DNA of 64,000 bases from Hyperoplus lanceolatus (taxonomy: Eukaryota; Chordata; Actinopteri; Uranoscopiformes; Ammodytidae): contig CM049403.1 in the NCBI GenBank assembly GCA_026929865.2, positions 21,050,001 through 21,114,000 of the forward strand. Direction: 5' to 3'. Each line of letters starts with the position of its first letter. Position 1 is the stretch's first letter. A program made the position numbers and the translations under genes. Shown one piece after another: positions 23,605 through 35,775 of this stretch. Under the pieces are notes generated by a model that did not search any database, was not told where the DNA came from, and was given only the letters and a program-made list of their open reading frames with translations.

Positions 23605-25191
23605 CAGGCCCGGTTCTACGGGGGTGCATGAGCATGCATTGCACCCTCAAAAAAATTGTTTGCACCCTCAAATGAAAAAAGGAGGGAGTGATTTTTTTTT
23701 TATAAATATGAGAAAAATAATAAAATACTTGCTCACAAAACAAATTGTAATTAACCTTTGACCATTTCCATTAAATACCACTGTTTTCTGCATTTATTTT
23801 GTTCACTAAACCGATAAGAACGTTATATCATTATTCGACTGGCAGCTGTGGCTAAGCGAACCCATCTCTACTAGTGCGCTCCGCTCTGCCCCGCCCGCCC
23901 CCGCCTGAACTATATCGCTTTCAGCGATTGCAGTGCAATGGTTATTCAGCATAAAGTTAAAACACTCGCTCGCCCAAGACTGATGTTAAACCGAAACACA
24001 AAAGCCTTGCGCGAGCAAAGCAGTGATTCACCCAGTGAAACATGGGGTGAGACTGTGACTGTGGGTAACGGTGTCATCACCTTGCCAAGAAGAAAAGCTC
24101 TGTGGCTTAACGGCTAAAATGATATCATGTCCGCTAACGTTGTTCAGGGGAGGCTTCCGCGATCGGATTGCATCTCACGAGCATGAAAACACAGAACCAT
24201 GTCGGCAAACTGACAGAGCGACGAGAGAAAATAGAGTGAGCCGCATCCCTCCGTTAGTTTCAGTCTACAGCCGAAAAAAATACAATCACCACCTAAACAT
24301 GGATATCGTTTAAATAAAGCCTCTTGTTTTTATGATCATCAGGGCTTTGATGCAAATTGAACATTTCGGTGGCAGCTGTGGTGCAGTTTTTTTCAGCAAC
24401 TCACAGACTCGTGCTTGCCCATAGGCGTAGATTTGGTGGGAGGGTGGCGGGGGGAGGGGGAACAGGGGACGTGTCCCCCCCAATAATCAGAAGAGAGCCT
24501 ACATTTCTTCTCAAAATATAAGAAACCTTATTCTCCCCAAAAGAGGTAAAAATAACAATTCAGGATGTTGAAACATTGATATATCTCCTAATTGTTAATA
24601 GGCTACATATTCCTCTATGATTTAAACATTTAAAGTGTCATAATAGTTCACACTGCTGCTGTGTCATGAATAGTGAGTGCTAAAAGAAAATTGTTTTGAA
24701 CAATACAGTATAGTAAATATTTGAAAGCAATACAGAATGCCTGAGAGCCTTACTGCTTTTTATAACATTATATTAACGTCACTGGGAGCCTGTTGTCTTT
24801 TCCTTTAACAGAAATTTAGACATGTCCGCCATAAATAATTAAATACAGAAGGCATAAATAAGTACATAAAAATTCACCCGAATGCACAAAATGGTGTGTT
24901 CGAAGCACATTTTTTCTGGGGGAGTACCCCCAGACCCCCACTTATGTTGAAGCGAAACCTAAGCCCTTGTGCTTGCCACCCAAAAATGATCACTGGCCCC
25001 ATCCTGGCCACCCCAATGAAAATATTCTGGCTCCGCCACTGCCCAGAAGTGCTTGACTATCTACTGGTAGAAAGGCCTGTGTAAAAAGCGAAGTCTGAAC
25101 TGAAGCTGGGTAGCTGGTTTTAGTGTAGTACTGGTGCACCCCCTGTAATCTCAGATGCACCCTAAGGCATTCTGTTCTGGAACCGGGCCTG
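23605..25191. mobile_element. hAT-like DNA transposon, 1587 bp
   Basis: The left end caggcccggttctacggggg and the reverse complement of the right end caggcccggttccagaacag share 12 terminal bases. The flanking octamers agtacatc (23597-23604) and agaacatc (25192-25199) agree at 7 of 8 positions, as expected for the 8-bp target duplication of hAT elements. Gcaccc/gggtgc words recur just inside both ends. No transposase frame (BED or dimerisation domain) is visible, so it is non-autonomous. A second insertion appears nested at 24420-25041. Confidence 0.8.
24420..25041. mobile_element. Nested hAT-like insertion within the 23605 element
   Basis: The left edge cataggcgtag and the reverse complement of the right edge cagtggcggag agree at 8 of 11 positions. 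The right edge ggctccgccactg is a type of hAT terminus I associate with fish repeats. Subterminal g-rich/c-rich inverted segments are present (24440-24482 and 24915-24940). The target duplication is ambiguous: tgcttgcc lies just before the left edge, and tgcttgac lies 8 bp beyond the right edge. Boundaries may therefore shift by a few bases. Confidence 0.5.
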
Positions 25192-26169
25192 AGAACATCT
25201 GAGCTTATTCACGTTTTTCTATACAGGGAAATTATATCAATTTACTGAGATCAAGCAGCAGCAGAAATCCTTCAGTCTCGAGGACCATTACTGGTTTATT
25301 GAGACAAAAGCACCCTTTCTGTTCTAACAGTTGAATCTCAAGTCCTCTGCTCTTGAGCTCCCTTTGTCCGGAGATGCCTGGGACGAACATTCAAGATGTT
25401 CGGCATGTTTCTACACTGTGAAAACTGAGAGAGACTGATGCCTCCAGCTTGACAGCTAGAGAGAGATAGACAGAGTGTGAGTGTCTCTGCCTTTTGGGTG
25501 ACACTCCTCATGTCAAGCTATACATTCACAGAGAAGCTCCAACGGTCCCAAAGTTTCACTCACATGTGATCAGGGTCTGATTTTTTGTAATCAGTAGGAG
25601 CAGGATGAAAGTACATGTAGTCAAATTTTAGCCCAACTATATACACACATGTTTGTAAAAAAAAAAGGCCTCAATTTAGTTCTAAAGTAAGGGCCTGAAT
25701 AGGTGGTAATAAAGATGTGATTTTTTGTCATCGGTATTTTGCTTCTGTGTCCTGTAAACTTATTTTAAAGTTTGCATTAGGGTTGGAGAAAGGGTCACAT
25801 CTTTGAGTAAATGGGAATCAGAAAGAAAATAAATGAAAACAGTGATTTGAACTTGAGAATAAGGGTGTGTGAATGCAGCCTAAAACAATCCAAACTCTGA
25901 ATTGATTCCCTCCTACTTCCGCAGTTCCCTTTGCTTCTCCTACGATGCTGAAAAAGCAGATTGAAACCCGTGATAGCGCCGTACATCTGTCCGTCTTAAT
26001 GTCTGTCAGCGAGGAGCAAGATGGAGAAATGGAAATATGTCTGTGTACAGTGAAGGGGGGGGGGGGTCTGGCGAAGGCTGGGATTGCCTGTAAGTAAAAT
26101 TTGCCCCAGGTGACAGTTTGAACGAACTCCCCAGAAGCTTTCTGCCGAGAGAGTTGCATGCTGGGCCGC

Positions 26170-26360
26170 ACAGAAACAATGGACTAATTAAGGCGAGGCT
26201 CTCGACGCAGGGTTCATTGCAAGTCCTTGGATCTCGGCTGGACGGTGGAATGAGCGGGGAGGGAGATTTTTTTTCTTCTCCTGATTAAATTCAGATCAAG
26301 GCAGCTGACACAATCTGGCTTTGGTTCTGGTTTAATGAATGGCTCCAATTATTTTAAGCA
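26170..26360. promoter_or_regulatory. Possible conserved non-coding element
   Basis: Non-repetitive, balanced-composition sequence with homeodomain-type words (actaattaagg, gattaaattc, ccaattatttt), standing out from its AT-rich surroundings. The reading is compositional only. Confidence 0.18.
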
Positions 26361-26936
26361 GCAGGTTCTATCTGCTTCGGATGCAGTATTCACACAAACA
26401 TGCACATACAACAAAAGACATGTATTATTGTCTTTTTCCACTAGCTGTACTACAGTACTGCAATAAAGTGCCCCCATGTGCATTTCTAAAATGTCACATG
26501 TAGATTGCTAAATTGAGCAAATAAAGCCCTAGACTCAGCCTATGCCAACCATATCAAGAGGAAAGATGGATTTGGAAAGTAAACAGGGGCATATGGTAGG
26601 ACTTAAGGGAGATTAGGCTTTCTACTGTTGTAGGTGAGGAGAAGGAGAGAAACGGAAAATTGAATTAACCAGGATTTGAATCCAAAAAGGGTGGAAAACA
26701 TCAATACATAGTTTCGCCAATGAAGTCTACCAGTATAATTCATGAACCTATTTTAATATCAGAGTAATATCAGAGTAATGATAAAAACACACAGAAATTA
26801 ATGTACCGTAACGGTGCATGATATTCAACAAATTGAGTGAAACAGGAGGCAGAACTTGTATAACTCAAACAAGGCAGTTTTACACTGGACAATAGCGTGG
26901 TCTTGTAAAAAGCAGCAGGCATACTCTGAACACAAA

Positions 26937-26957
26937 CACACACACACACACACACAC
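26937..26957. repeat. (CA)n microsatellite, short
   Basis: About 21 bp of CA dinucleotides. Confidence 0.9.
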
Positions 26958-29585
26958 TTTAGGTTACTACAGCTTGGTGCACTTTTGTAGGTTATATTCA
27001 ACTGATAAATAAAAGGAAACATGCAATTATGTGCTTTTAGTGACAAAAGCAGATGCTGAATAGCCCTGAAAGGTGTTAATAGTCTGAGATTTGTTCAAGA
27101 TTGTTCCTTCTTTGCCCCAACTGGCATTAAATCCAACCAGTTGAGGAAAAGTTCAAGTTTGAATAATTAAAAAAATGTAGTTCCCGTTTAGCGGCCGTGC
27201 CAACTGGACCACATTAATTCAGGTAAAAAGAAAAAAAAAGAGCTTGATACAATTCAGAGCAAAAAGTAGGCTGAGAAAACGAGAAACCAGAATGGCTTCA
27301 GGGAATTCACCAGATTCACAATTGATATTCCTTCAAAAAGCAACATTTGAAATTGCCTGCGCGCCATTCAGCCAAGCGCTCTTGTGCAAAAATCACAAAA
27401 AGTTCACTTTCAAAGGACTGCACGGGGGCTTGTCTTTCGTTTTGGATTTCCTTCAATATGGTGACCTTTATACAGAGCTGTGTGAATCATACTTCCTCAG
27501 TTCCAAGCAATGAAACAGGTTTGGTCTGCTTTTAGTGAGGTGAGGTAAGTCGACTTTAAATGAAAGGGGCTGTGATTCAATGCTCAATATTTTCATTCAG
27601 GAGAATGGGGGAGGGGGATGAATACTGAAAACAGTACCTCCTTCAATATATTTGAGGACGTACACCTGACCTGTTGCAATTGAACACATTATGATTAAGA
27701 AATGTGTCTTCTGCTGCTCCTGAAGTAGCTTTTGGGGCAACTGCAAGGTGAAGCTAAAGCTAAAAGAGTTTGAAATGGATCAGTTCTACAGTAATACTTT
27801 TTTCTTTTACATTTCTGAAATGTGAGTTAAAAGTAAAAGCTTCTGTGATTAAGCGAGGTACACTAGAGCCTATGGGATCTTTGTGTAAAACCACGCTATA
27901 ACCGATTTGATTAGCTCAAAGCAAATTCTGGTATAGAGCATGATCCCAGGTATGAAATATTCTCTACTAAATCTGTCGTGTGTCTCCAGTCGATACAGTA
28001 TACGAAGAAACTTCATTCTAAATTACAGCGAGTGTCATATGCCCACTGAAGGACTTAATGCGGCTATTAAAATGACAGGCTATTATGACTAACAGTGCTT
28101 TATTTCTTTGTCCTTCACTTTGAAACGATAGCTGTTATTTTCGGTACCATCCCCAACTCCAAACAGACGCACATTCAATCCATCCTCCAAAAGCTCCATC
28201 CATCACTGTTGTTTACTGACCGTTCATTTTTGGGTTTTGCAATCGTTTGTTCCAACTTGGCAGTGACAGCTGTACGCCATGTTGAGGACTGGGAAACAAA
28301 CACAGGCTGTCATATGTCTGGACTGTGAGGTTCCTCACAAGTGACAGGTTTCCGTTCAGCAATCTGCCTTGTCTGCTGATTTGAATCTGGCTGTTGTTTT
28401 GTGTGTGTCAGACAAAATGTGCAAGCACTGCAAGTTATTGTGCATGTGGAAATTTGTGTGAACGTTTGTGTGGAATGCATGTGTATATGTGTGCATTTGT
28501 CCAGCAGATTGAGTTTTATTTAAATGTTTTCAGATACAGGGCACTTGCTGGCAAGAGAAATAAGAATGTGGCTTTGATAGCCAGAAATGACACAACTAAG
28601 CTAACTAAATACAAACTTGAGCGGGGCAGAAAGTTGTTATGTTATGGGCAGAAAGGACACGTCGCCCTCAATGATTTCATATACTGTAAATCATTTGTCC
28701 ACCTCAACTAAATCTAGACGAGAGAGAAACAGTCTTTTAGAGAGACTTTACAGTGTTCACAAGTTGTGTTCATTCACAGTTGTGTTCAAATGTTCATATA
28801 CTCAGTCAGTCAAGTCAATAGCCATGATGCATTGGAACTCAAAGGGCACATGTTAGATGTCAGTCATACTGCAAACATTTCAGGGTGCTAGCTTATTCAT
28901 GTTTGCGTTGTTGTATTGTCACAGAAAGATAGTTAACCTTTCACTCATGGGTTTCAATAACAATGGGATAAATTGCAAAACATGGCACCTTTTTTCAACT
29001 GTTCTTTTTCTGACCTATTAACGCAGCAACACACCTACATCACACATAATTAGCTTGATAGTTCATTTTCGTCTTCAACCCTCCTTTTGGTCATTAAATA
29101 CAAACTCTATCCTTCAAAATGCAAAATCAGCATGGTTTCCGACCAAGAAGTACACAGAGTCAATCACAGCAATGACTTAAAGAACTAACAGTTCATGGCA
29201 TTATTAAAAAAGCGGCAATCCTTTTCATATTTCAGTTACCTTCATACAATCAACATGTATTTTTTTATAATAATTCAGCTTTTGTTTTACTGTAAATGCA
29301 TCAACATTATTTGGGTGAAGGAGGAATGAGTGCGTTTTTGGCAACATGCAAGTGTACAGTAATTGCGTACAGTAGAGACACATAGTAAGTGATAAAATTG
29401 GTGCAGTAAAAGCTATGAAATTGCTGCCGGTGAAAATCAAAAAATCCAACACGCATGGCCTTGGGTTCCGAATGTATAACAATAAAATACACAAACACAC
29501 AATAAAAAAAAGGTAAAACAAATTGCACAGGCAAGTTCTAAACTATACGATCTTCAGCATTTGGACTCATTTTCTCGCCCACATC

Positions 29586-30395
29586 TTATGCTATGCACCT
29601 TGGATTGAAACCCTTGACATGCATTATCCACCTCTGGCAGTCTTCAGCTGAGATGTTGCTGCTGCCAGCCTCTATTGCATCCAGGAGGGGCATTTGGTCA
29701 TGTGGCAGATGATCACACACTTTCCATGTCCAGGTAGAAACAAAGAAATCCTCACTGGGGAAGAGGAACGTTGAGTAGAGTGATAGGGAAATAGAGACCA
29801 TTCTTGGGTGGACTGCACACCAGTTTGTGATTGCATGTGCATGGTGGAATGATACATTGTCCCATGCAGTCACAAATGTCCTCATGTTTCCTACCACCTG
29901 TTCCCTTACTGCTTTTGGCAGCAGTAGATGGCAGAGAGGTAAAGAAGGAGCTCTGTGTTGTAGGGACCAATCTGGCATTTCTTTTAAACCAAACCAGCAC
30001 TTGATATTGTGGCACACATTGTGAAATGTTCTTCTCTCTGGCATGTCTTCCCCACCCCAGCCAGGTTAAACTCTGCCTTCTACGGTCTGCATACATTATT
30101 TCACTTGGGGCCTGATTAGTCCATACATCCATGACTCTCTGTAACACAGTATAGTATGTGTGATGGCTTTTTAGTATGCCACACATAGTAGCAAGTGTAA
30201 CAGAACTTTAAATTGTTTCATTCAAACTTTGAATTTGGTTAGAGTCTGCCAAATGGTAGTAAGGCTGATACTTTCCACTTTTGTGAAATGCAAGGTTGTC
30301 CTCTCAAGTTCTGGTCTGAATTTATCTCAGTGTAATTGCATTGTCAGCAATGACCAATCCCACAATGGTATGATTTAAGTCTTCAGCAAGTAGCC
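29586..30395 (-). pseudogene. Decayed Tc1/mariner-class (IS630, DDE_3) transposase
   Basis: Read on the minus strand across several frames, this is a broken transposase. An N-terminal part at about 30395-30220 contains ISLTTIWQTL and MKQ, typical of the helix-turn-helix region. The middle contains MYAD (catalytic-type Asp codon at 30085-30087), AEFNLAG and QIGPYNTELL. The C-terminal half reads WDNVSFHHAH (second Asp at 29859-29861), then PSEDFF (Glu at 29751-29753), WTWKVCDHLPH, and WIMHVKGFNPRCIA at the end. The second Asp and the Glu are separated by 35 residues, not the 34 of classical Tc1. At least three frame changes and several internal stops break it, for example TAA after SSAGLV and a frame change between about 29925 and 29890. 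The family's protein is about 300 residues and roughly 270 are traceable. No terminal inverted repeats could be matched around it, so the element ends are not defined. It is clearly inactive. Confidence 0.8.
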
Positions 30396-33300
30396 TTCAT
30401 TTTAGCATAGAGGGAGGAAGGCTTATTTAGAGGTTTATAGAAGCGATTTAGGAATTAGGGTTAAAAATGTTGAAGACAATGGTAGTGGATTGAGGGGTTA
30501 TCAGTCAAAGGTGTGAACAATTAGCCTTTGTTGGTTAATTAACCACCACATATTTTGCCTTACAGTTATAATGTTACTTTGGGCATCTTTGGGTGGTTGC
30601 CAATAAATAAATGCACTCATGATAAAGGAATCTCTTCTGACCTAATATTGTATTAATGTATTTGAATTTCTTCAGTTTTTCTCATAAGAGGTACCGAAAT
30701 TGGGTAGGTGGGAGGCAGCATGCATTTATCATAATAATCAATATAAATGCCAGTCACAATACATTTATAATGGTGTAGTGTTCTTCTATACACCGCAATT
30801 CAAATTGGGCTGGCATCAGGGAATCTATTTAGGCTACGCTATAAACTTAAAAGAAAGAGAGAGAGGGACAGAGAGAGAGAGAGATGGTTCATTGTGTCTT
30901 GCTGTGGTAGTTGTATTTCCATCTCCCTATATTGGTTTTACACCTTGTTTATCTGTCTATCCTGGTTATAGGAGTGCTGCCACTGAATGATCAACATTTT
31001 CTGCAGTTCACCTCCTACTGCTATTACTATACCACAGTATTTTAGCCATTGGCTATCCTTAATCTGATACATAAATAATGAATAATCATTAACTAACTTA
31101 TTCCCTTTTCTATATTTAGAAATGGCATGACATCCAACGGTCTACTAGTACACTCGTTCTGCTGCTAAATTAAGCAACTACTAAATAAACTCCTACTTAC
31201 TCTAAGTGAATAAGAGGGAGTATATGTGATTAAGTATACACTTGCTTAAACATTGATTGCCTGAAGTAAGTTTCTCAATTATACTGGTTGGGTTGGCATG
31301 GTGATGTAGTGTAGCTGGTGGCCATAGTAGTTTGCAAATGCAGTTTACAAATGTTATAACTTATAAAAGTGCAGAGATTTAAGATTATCAGGTAATACTT
31401 AAAAGAAAAGTACACATGCTTTTCTCTGCAGCAATAAAAAAGCCTTCAGTTATAATGGAACAGGTTGTCCATTGTAGAAGTCGAGATGCATGCACTCAAC
31501 AGGACAAGTTATACTGAGGTAACCTTTAGTTTTAATGTATGTTCACTCATCTACAAATATTTAATAAACTAACAGTACATTACACAGTTCAGTAAGTATC
31601 TGAACATCTATTCCACTATGCCATACAGTTATAAAGAAAGACATCTGCCAACAGAGTCCAATAGCCATAAAATATGGGGCTCTGTGATTCTGACCACTGA
31701 CGTTTCTCTCAAACTCTGAGATTCTTCTTCTTCTTTAATTTTTTTTGCTTTCAGAGCAAAGTGTGTTTGTGAGGGTGTGTATGTTTTCATGGATTTGAAG
31801 AGAGAGACTCATCCTTAGGGAGTAAAGATGCTGAACAATAATCCCAGCTCAGAGATGACAACCACTGCAGTGTAATCTGTGACCTTTACCATTTCTTTTA
31901 TATCGAAAATGTTTAGGGACTATAACAGCTGCCTCGTCCGGTCTGACTCTCTAACATGAATAACAAACATTAGGGTTCCCCGGTGTCATCAGATAGTGTT
32001 GTTGGGAGTGGTGTGTATAGCTGGGCGGTGTCAGTTTGGCAGTGTATAAGTGTGTGTATTCCTTCATCATTGTGTGTTTTCTTATTTTCCCTGTTCCCCA
32101 GACAAAACAATTGAAAGGCTGTTTTCATCGGCACATATTCTTTGCATTATGGGTAAGACGATACACACTGCAGCCTTCTCAAAACCATGAGGTGCTGCAT
32201 GGGCGCTGTCATCCGAAACTAAATGAAACATTTAGCCAAGGGACATGGAAGCCTATAAAGCAGCAAAGCGGTCAGCGAATGAAATGCTGCCGAAGGAATG
32301 GGGGGAGGGGGTGAAAAAGCACTCAAACATTATATGTACTAAATGGGGCCATCTTCAGTGGCCATACAACTCAATCAGCAATCTGCCGGGACATTTAAAA
32401 AATGGGATTCTCCTTCAGAGATGACTGCAGGCCTTCACCTCCTCTGTGATGGAACGATATACCAACCAATCCTCTGCTTGTATTTACCATCGGCACTCCA
32501 TGTCAAATTTACAGATTCAATTACAATGTGGATTTCCACATCTGCTGTCAAAAACTATCATTAAAAGTCCATCATAGCAGAAACAGTGCAAACAAAAAGG
32601 TTGGCTGGCCTGTGTTGTTGTTGTTGCAACCTTTGCCTTGAGGAGCCTATGGACAGTAAATTGGGTGCAGTGCACTGTGGGGGCTGCTGCCGTACAGATA
32701 GATTATGCCTGTCACTGTAGATCTACGCAGTATGGCTGGCCATTACTGGAATGATCTCAGGCCGCATACAAATGCACATTATATAAGCAGAGCGCAGGTG
32801 GACAATCTGAATGAGAAAGATATTTGATGGAGACAAGTAGTGTGTATTGTAAGCTGTGCGCTAAAAGACAGATGGCAACATGGAGCGCAGTAAAGTGCTT
32901 GAGAGTGTACACATGCGCAAACACACACAAACGGAGACCTATGTAGGACACACCCATGTTCATCCAGTCACACACGTAACACATGGAGTCCCAAAGCATA
33001 TAAAGCCATCAGTGGAATCAATATCTGTGTGCTGTAGTGCGTTGGACCAAGGCCTTTACAGTAAACACATCACTCACATTGTAGCCAACTGGCCAAGGGA
33101 TCACCTAAGGGTTGGGTGAAACAATTTAAAAGTGTGTGCGTATTGCAGCTGAGTAGCACTAAAACAGAGCCACTTTAAGCTTAGAGATATACAGGTATAC
33201 TGGATGTTTTATTCCTTGTATTTTACAGATTTATGGGTTATTCCCAGTAACTCCAACATAGACCATGCTGCTACTGGAAATAATTACGCACCAAATATGT

Positions 33301-33700
33301 CTTCATTAAATTAATTTATGTGTTTTGCCTTTTTGAAATAGGAAAGAACATATTTTTTACACCTCCAGGAACAACAAATTGGCCACTCAAACACTAAAGA
33401 AGGCACCAAAGGCCACCAAGGCTGAAGAAGGTGTACATTGTCTGTTGTTTCAGTATTTTCGTAGGATTTATGAAAAAAAATATATATAAGAATATCATCG
33501 GCCTGATCTCTTAACACTAGAATGAAATAAGTTGTATTCTCAGTCTAGCTGTCATGATGATGCAACTTCGAAGAAATGCTAAACCTGAAAAGATATTTTC
33601 CCAACCTCATAGTTCCATAACTGAATTTGGAAATGTAAAGATTTGTTTTCAGAAAATCACAAATAGGAAGGAACTCTTAATTGAGTCACAATAGATTCAT
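30396..33700. other. Unique-looking DNA, nothing recognised
   Basis: AT-rich, with a short GA-rich stretch near 30850-30885. No gene, RNA or transposon end was recognised in 3.3 kb. Confidence 0.4.
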
Positions 33701-33708
33701 CTTATCTT

Positions 33709-33997
33709 AGCCTACTGCTAAATAATTGTGGAGAAGGCCATGCCTGGGAAAGACAGCTACTTTGGATTGTGAGAAGGGAAGGAGTAGGATGGACAAAGGA
33801 TGGGGTGGGGGGGTACCAGAGGGAATGGGTTGGTGACCGTGTGGGAAGTTAGAACAGTCTGTGTCAATCACACAGGTCTGGGCCGCGGCTGAGTGGGAGG
33901 TGGTGACGGACCAGAGCAGGCTCCCGTTAGCAAGAGAAAAGGCCACAGAGGGGACAGGCTTAGACCGGGGGGCGATGAGTGAGCCTTCAGCCCGGAC
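33709..33997 (-). CDS. Possible unidentified host exon (partial)
   Basis: On the minus strand a plausible splice acceptor (branch-like ttaac, pyrimidine-biased tract, then ctattccag ending at 33998) is followed by an open frame to TAG at 33707-33709. The first 53 or so codons (about 33840-33997) are GC-rich against AT-rich flanks and favour C or G at third positions. They read VRAEGSLIAPRSKPVPSVAF, then a segment containing ANGSLLWSVTTS and TCVIDTDC. No good splice donor follows, and the downstream part is low-complexity (proline/histidine-rich). I do not recognise the protein. The plus strand is also open over part of the same interval, so the coding reading is not secure. Confidence 0.25.
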
Positions 33998-34130
33998 CTG
34001 GAATAGATAAATAAATTGGGTTAATTTTTTAAGGGGAATAAAGAGAGCGACAGAAAGGGGGAGGGGAGGAGGGCTTAGCTGTTCGGGGTCCAACATCAAA
34101 CAGGGACCAGACTAAGGAGACCTATTGTGA

Positions 34131-34170
34131 GAACGAGAGAGAGAAAGAGAGAGATAGAGAGAGAGAGAAA
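34131..34170. repeat. GA-rich simple repeat
   Basis: About 40 bp of imperfect GA/GAAA repeats. Confidence 0.85.
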
Positions 34171-35551
34171 GGGCTGGATTGAAAGAGAGGCTGTGAACGT
34201 GAGAGATTGTGGGTTTAGTGCAGAGAGCAAAGGGAGATGGAGGATATCACAACCGTTTGAGAGATACAAGACAAGACAGGACAAGACGGGTGAAAGATAA
34301 TTGAATAGAACAGGGAAAGTCTTTGTTGTCTCATTCCTCACGGCTGCTTTGTAAGCTTGATTACTCAATCTTTGCAAACAGAAGGGAACAAGTTTATTAG
34401 GCCTTCCGTAGAGCTACACAAAGTACGCACAGGTCTGCCATACGTCTTAAAGTAATATAGAAAAGCCGGGATCAAGGCGCAATATAACTGAGATGGAAGA
34501 CACAGTTTACAGCTATTACAAGGACTGAATCTAAATCTCGCAAGGAAAGAAAAGATCAATGAAGTGTTTGGGGCTGAACTGTATCTCATCCAACATTTAT
34601 TGGAAACATGAAGCAAATAAAATCAGGAAAGGCATTTCTTTCCCTTTGAGTGTTTAGGACTTTGAATCAGTCTCCTCCTGAAGACATTTTAACACAACAG
34701 GAGGGAGAGGTGGAAGACTAACTGTAAATGAGAAGGACAACTGTGTTGATGAGGGCATCGAGCCAAGAGGGAGAATACTGACTGTACTCCCAACAGCATC
34801 GTACACATTTAGTATTTCCTCATTTCAACAACACCACACCAAGCACGTTTTAACAATTATGAGCAAACGACAGGGTGAAAAGGTCCTTGTTGACCTTGCA
34901 CTCATAAAGCATGTAGGAATTCTCAATACGTGTCTCAGTGCCTATGCACGGCATACTAAAATCTATCAACTCATTTGTTATCCAAATATTTTAAGTTTCA
35001 CTCCGAATGTAGCACACATTCTAACCACATTTCTATAAAATTGGCAAAAGAAAAAAGGGAATTAATGAGCATCTTGGCGTGCTGAGATAAACAGTTGGTT
35101 GCACCAATTCTCCTGCTGGGTGCCATTAAATCATTGCAAAGGAAAAGGGCGCAATGAGATGATGTTGTTAAAAAAGCGCCAGTCGAACCTCAAACGATGA
35201 AAAATATGTTGAAAACATGATAGAAATGTCGCATTTATTGTTGTTTCATGTATTAATTTGAGAACCATTGAATGTTCCTTATCTGCCCAGACAGCTACGA
35301 TGTTTTTGTTTGCTTGAGTGATGTTTGCATCAGATGATTCGTTCACTTCCTGTTTTATCCGTCTATCTTTTTCCATTGCATTTGAATTTAGTTAGTTTTA
35401 ATACAAAAAATGTTTCACATCAGCCCAGTATGAAAAACTTTTCAGTACTTCCACTCAGGTTATTTATGCTTAAATAAAAGGTGCACTTTAGAACAGCTTG
35501 ATGGAATCACAATTTCAAAACTTCCCCAACTTAAGTACTTTAAAAGGCCAA
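34171..35551. other. Unique-looking DNA, nothing recognised
   Basis: No gene or mobile element was recognised. The minus-strand frames at 34096-34616 and 35131-35376 have no domains. Confidence 0.4.
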
Positions 35552-35559
35552 CTGCCGCC

Positions 35560-35738
35560 CAGTGACGTGCGGTGAGGTCAGTGAGTAGGTAGGCACTAAG
35601 TTCTGAAAGCCAGATTTCTCTTAACCTATATATTGTTAAATCAAAAACAATAAACAACAAACAGGCATGCACGGCCGATTTCAAATAAGTTCCTCCCTTT
35701 CTTTCTTTCTTTCTTTCTCTCTCACTCACTCACTCACT

Positions 35739-35775
<37 letters not shown>

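Larger units (their letters stand above)
25200..29585. other. Unique-looking DNA, no gene recognised
   Basis: About 4.4 kb without a supported gene. It holds a G run at about 26056-26067, a short CA tract at 26937-26957, and a moderately GC-rich stretch listed separately at 26170. Minus-strand frames at 25818-26171 have no recognisable domain. Confidence 0.4.
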
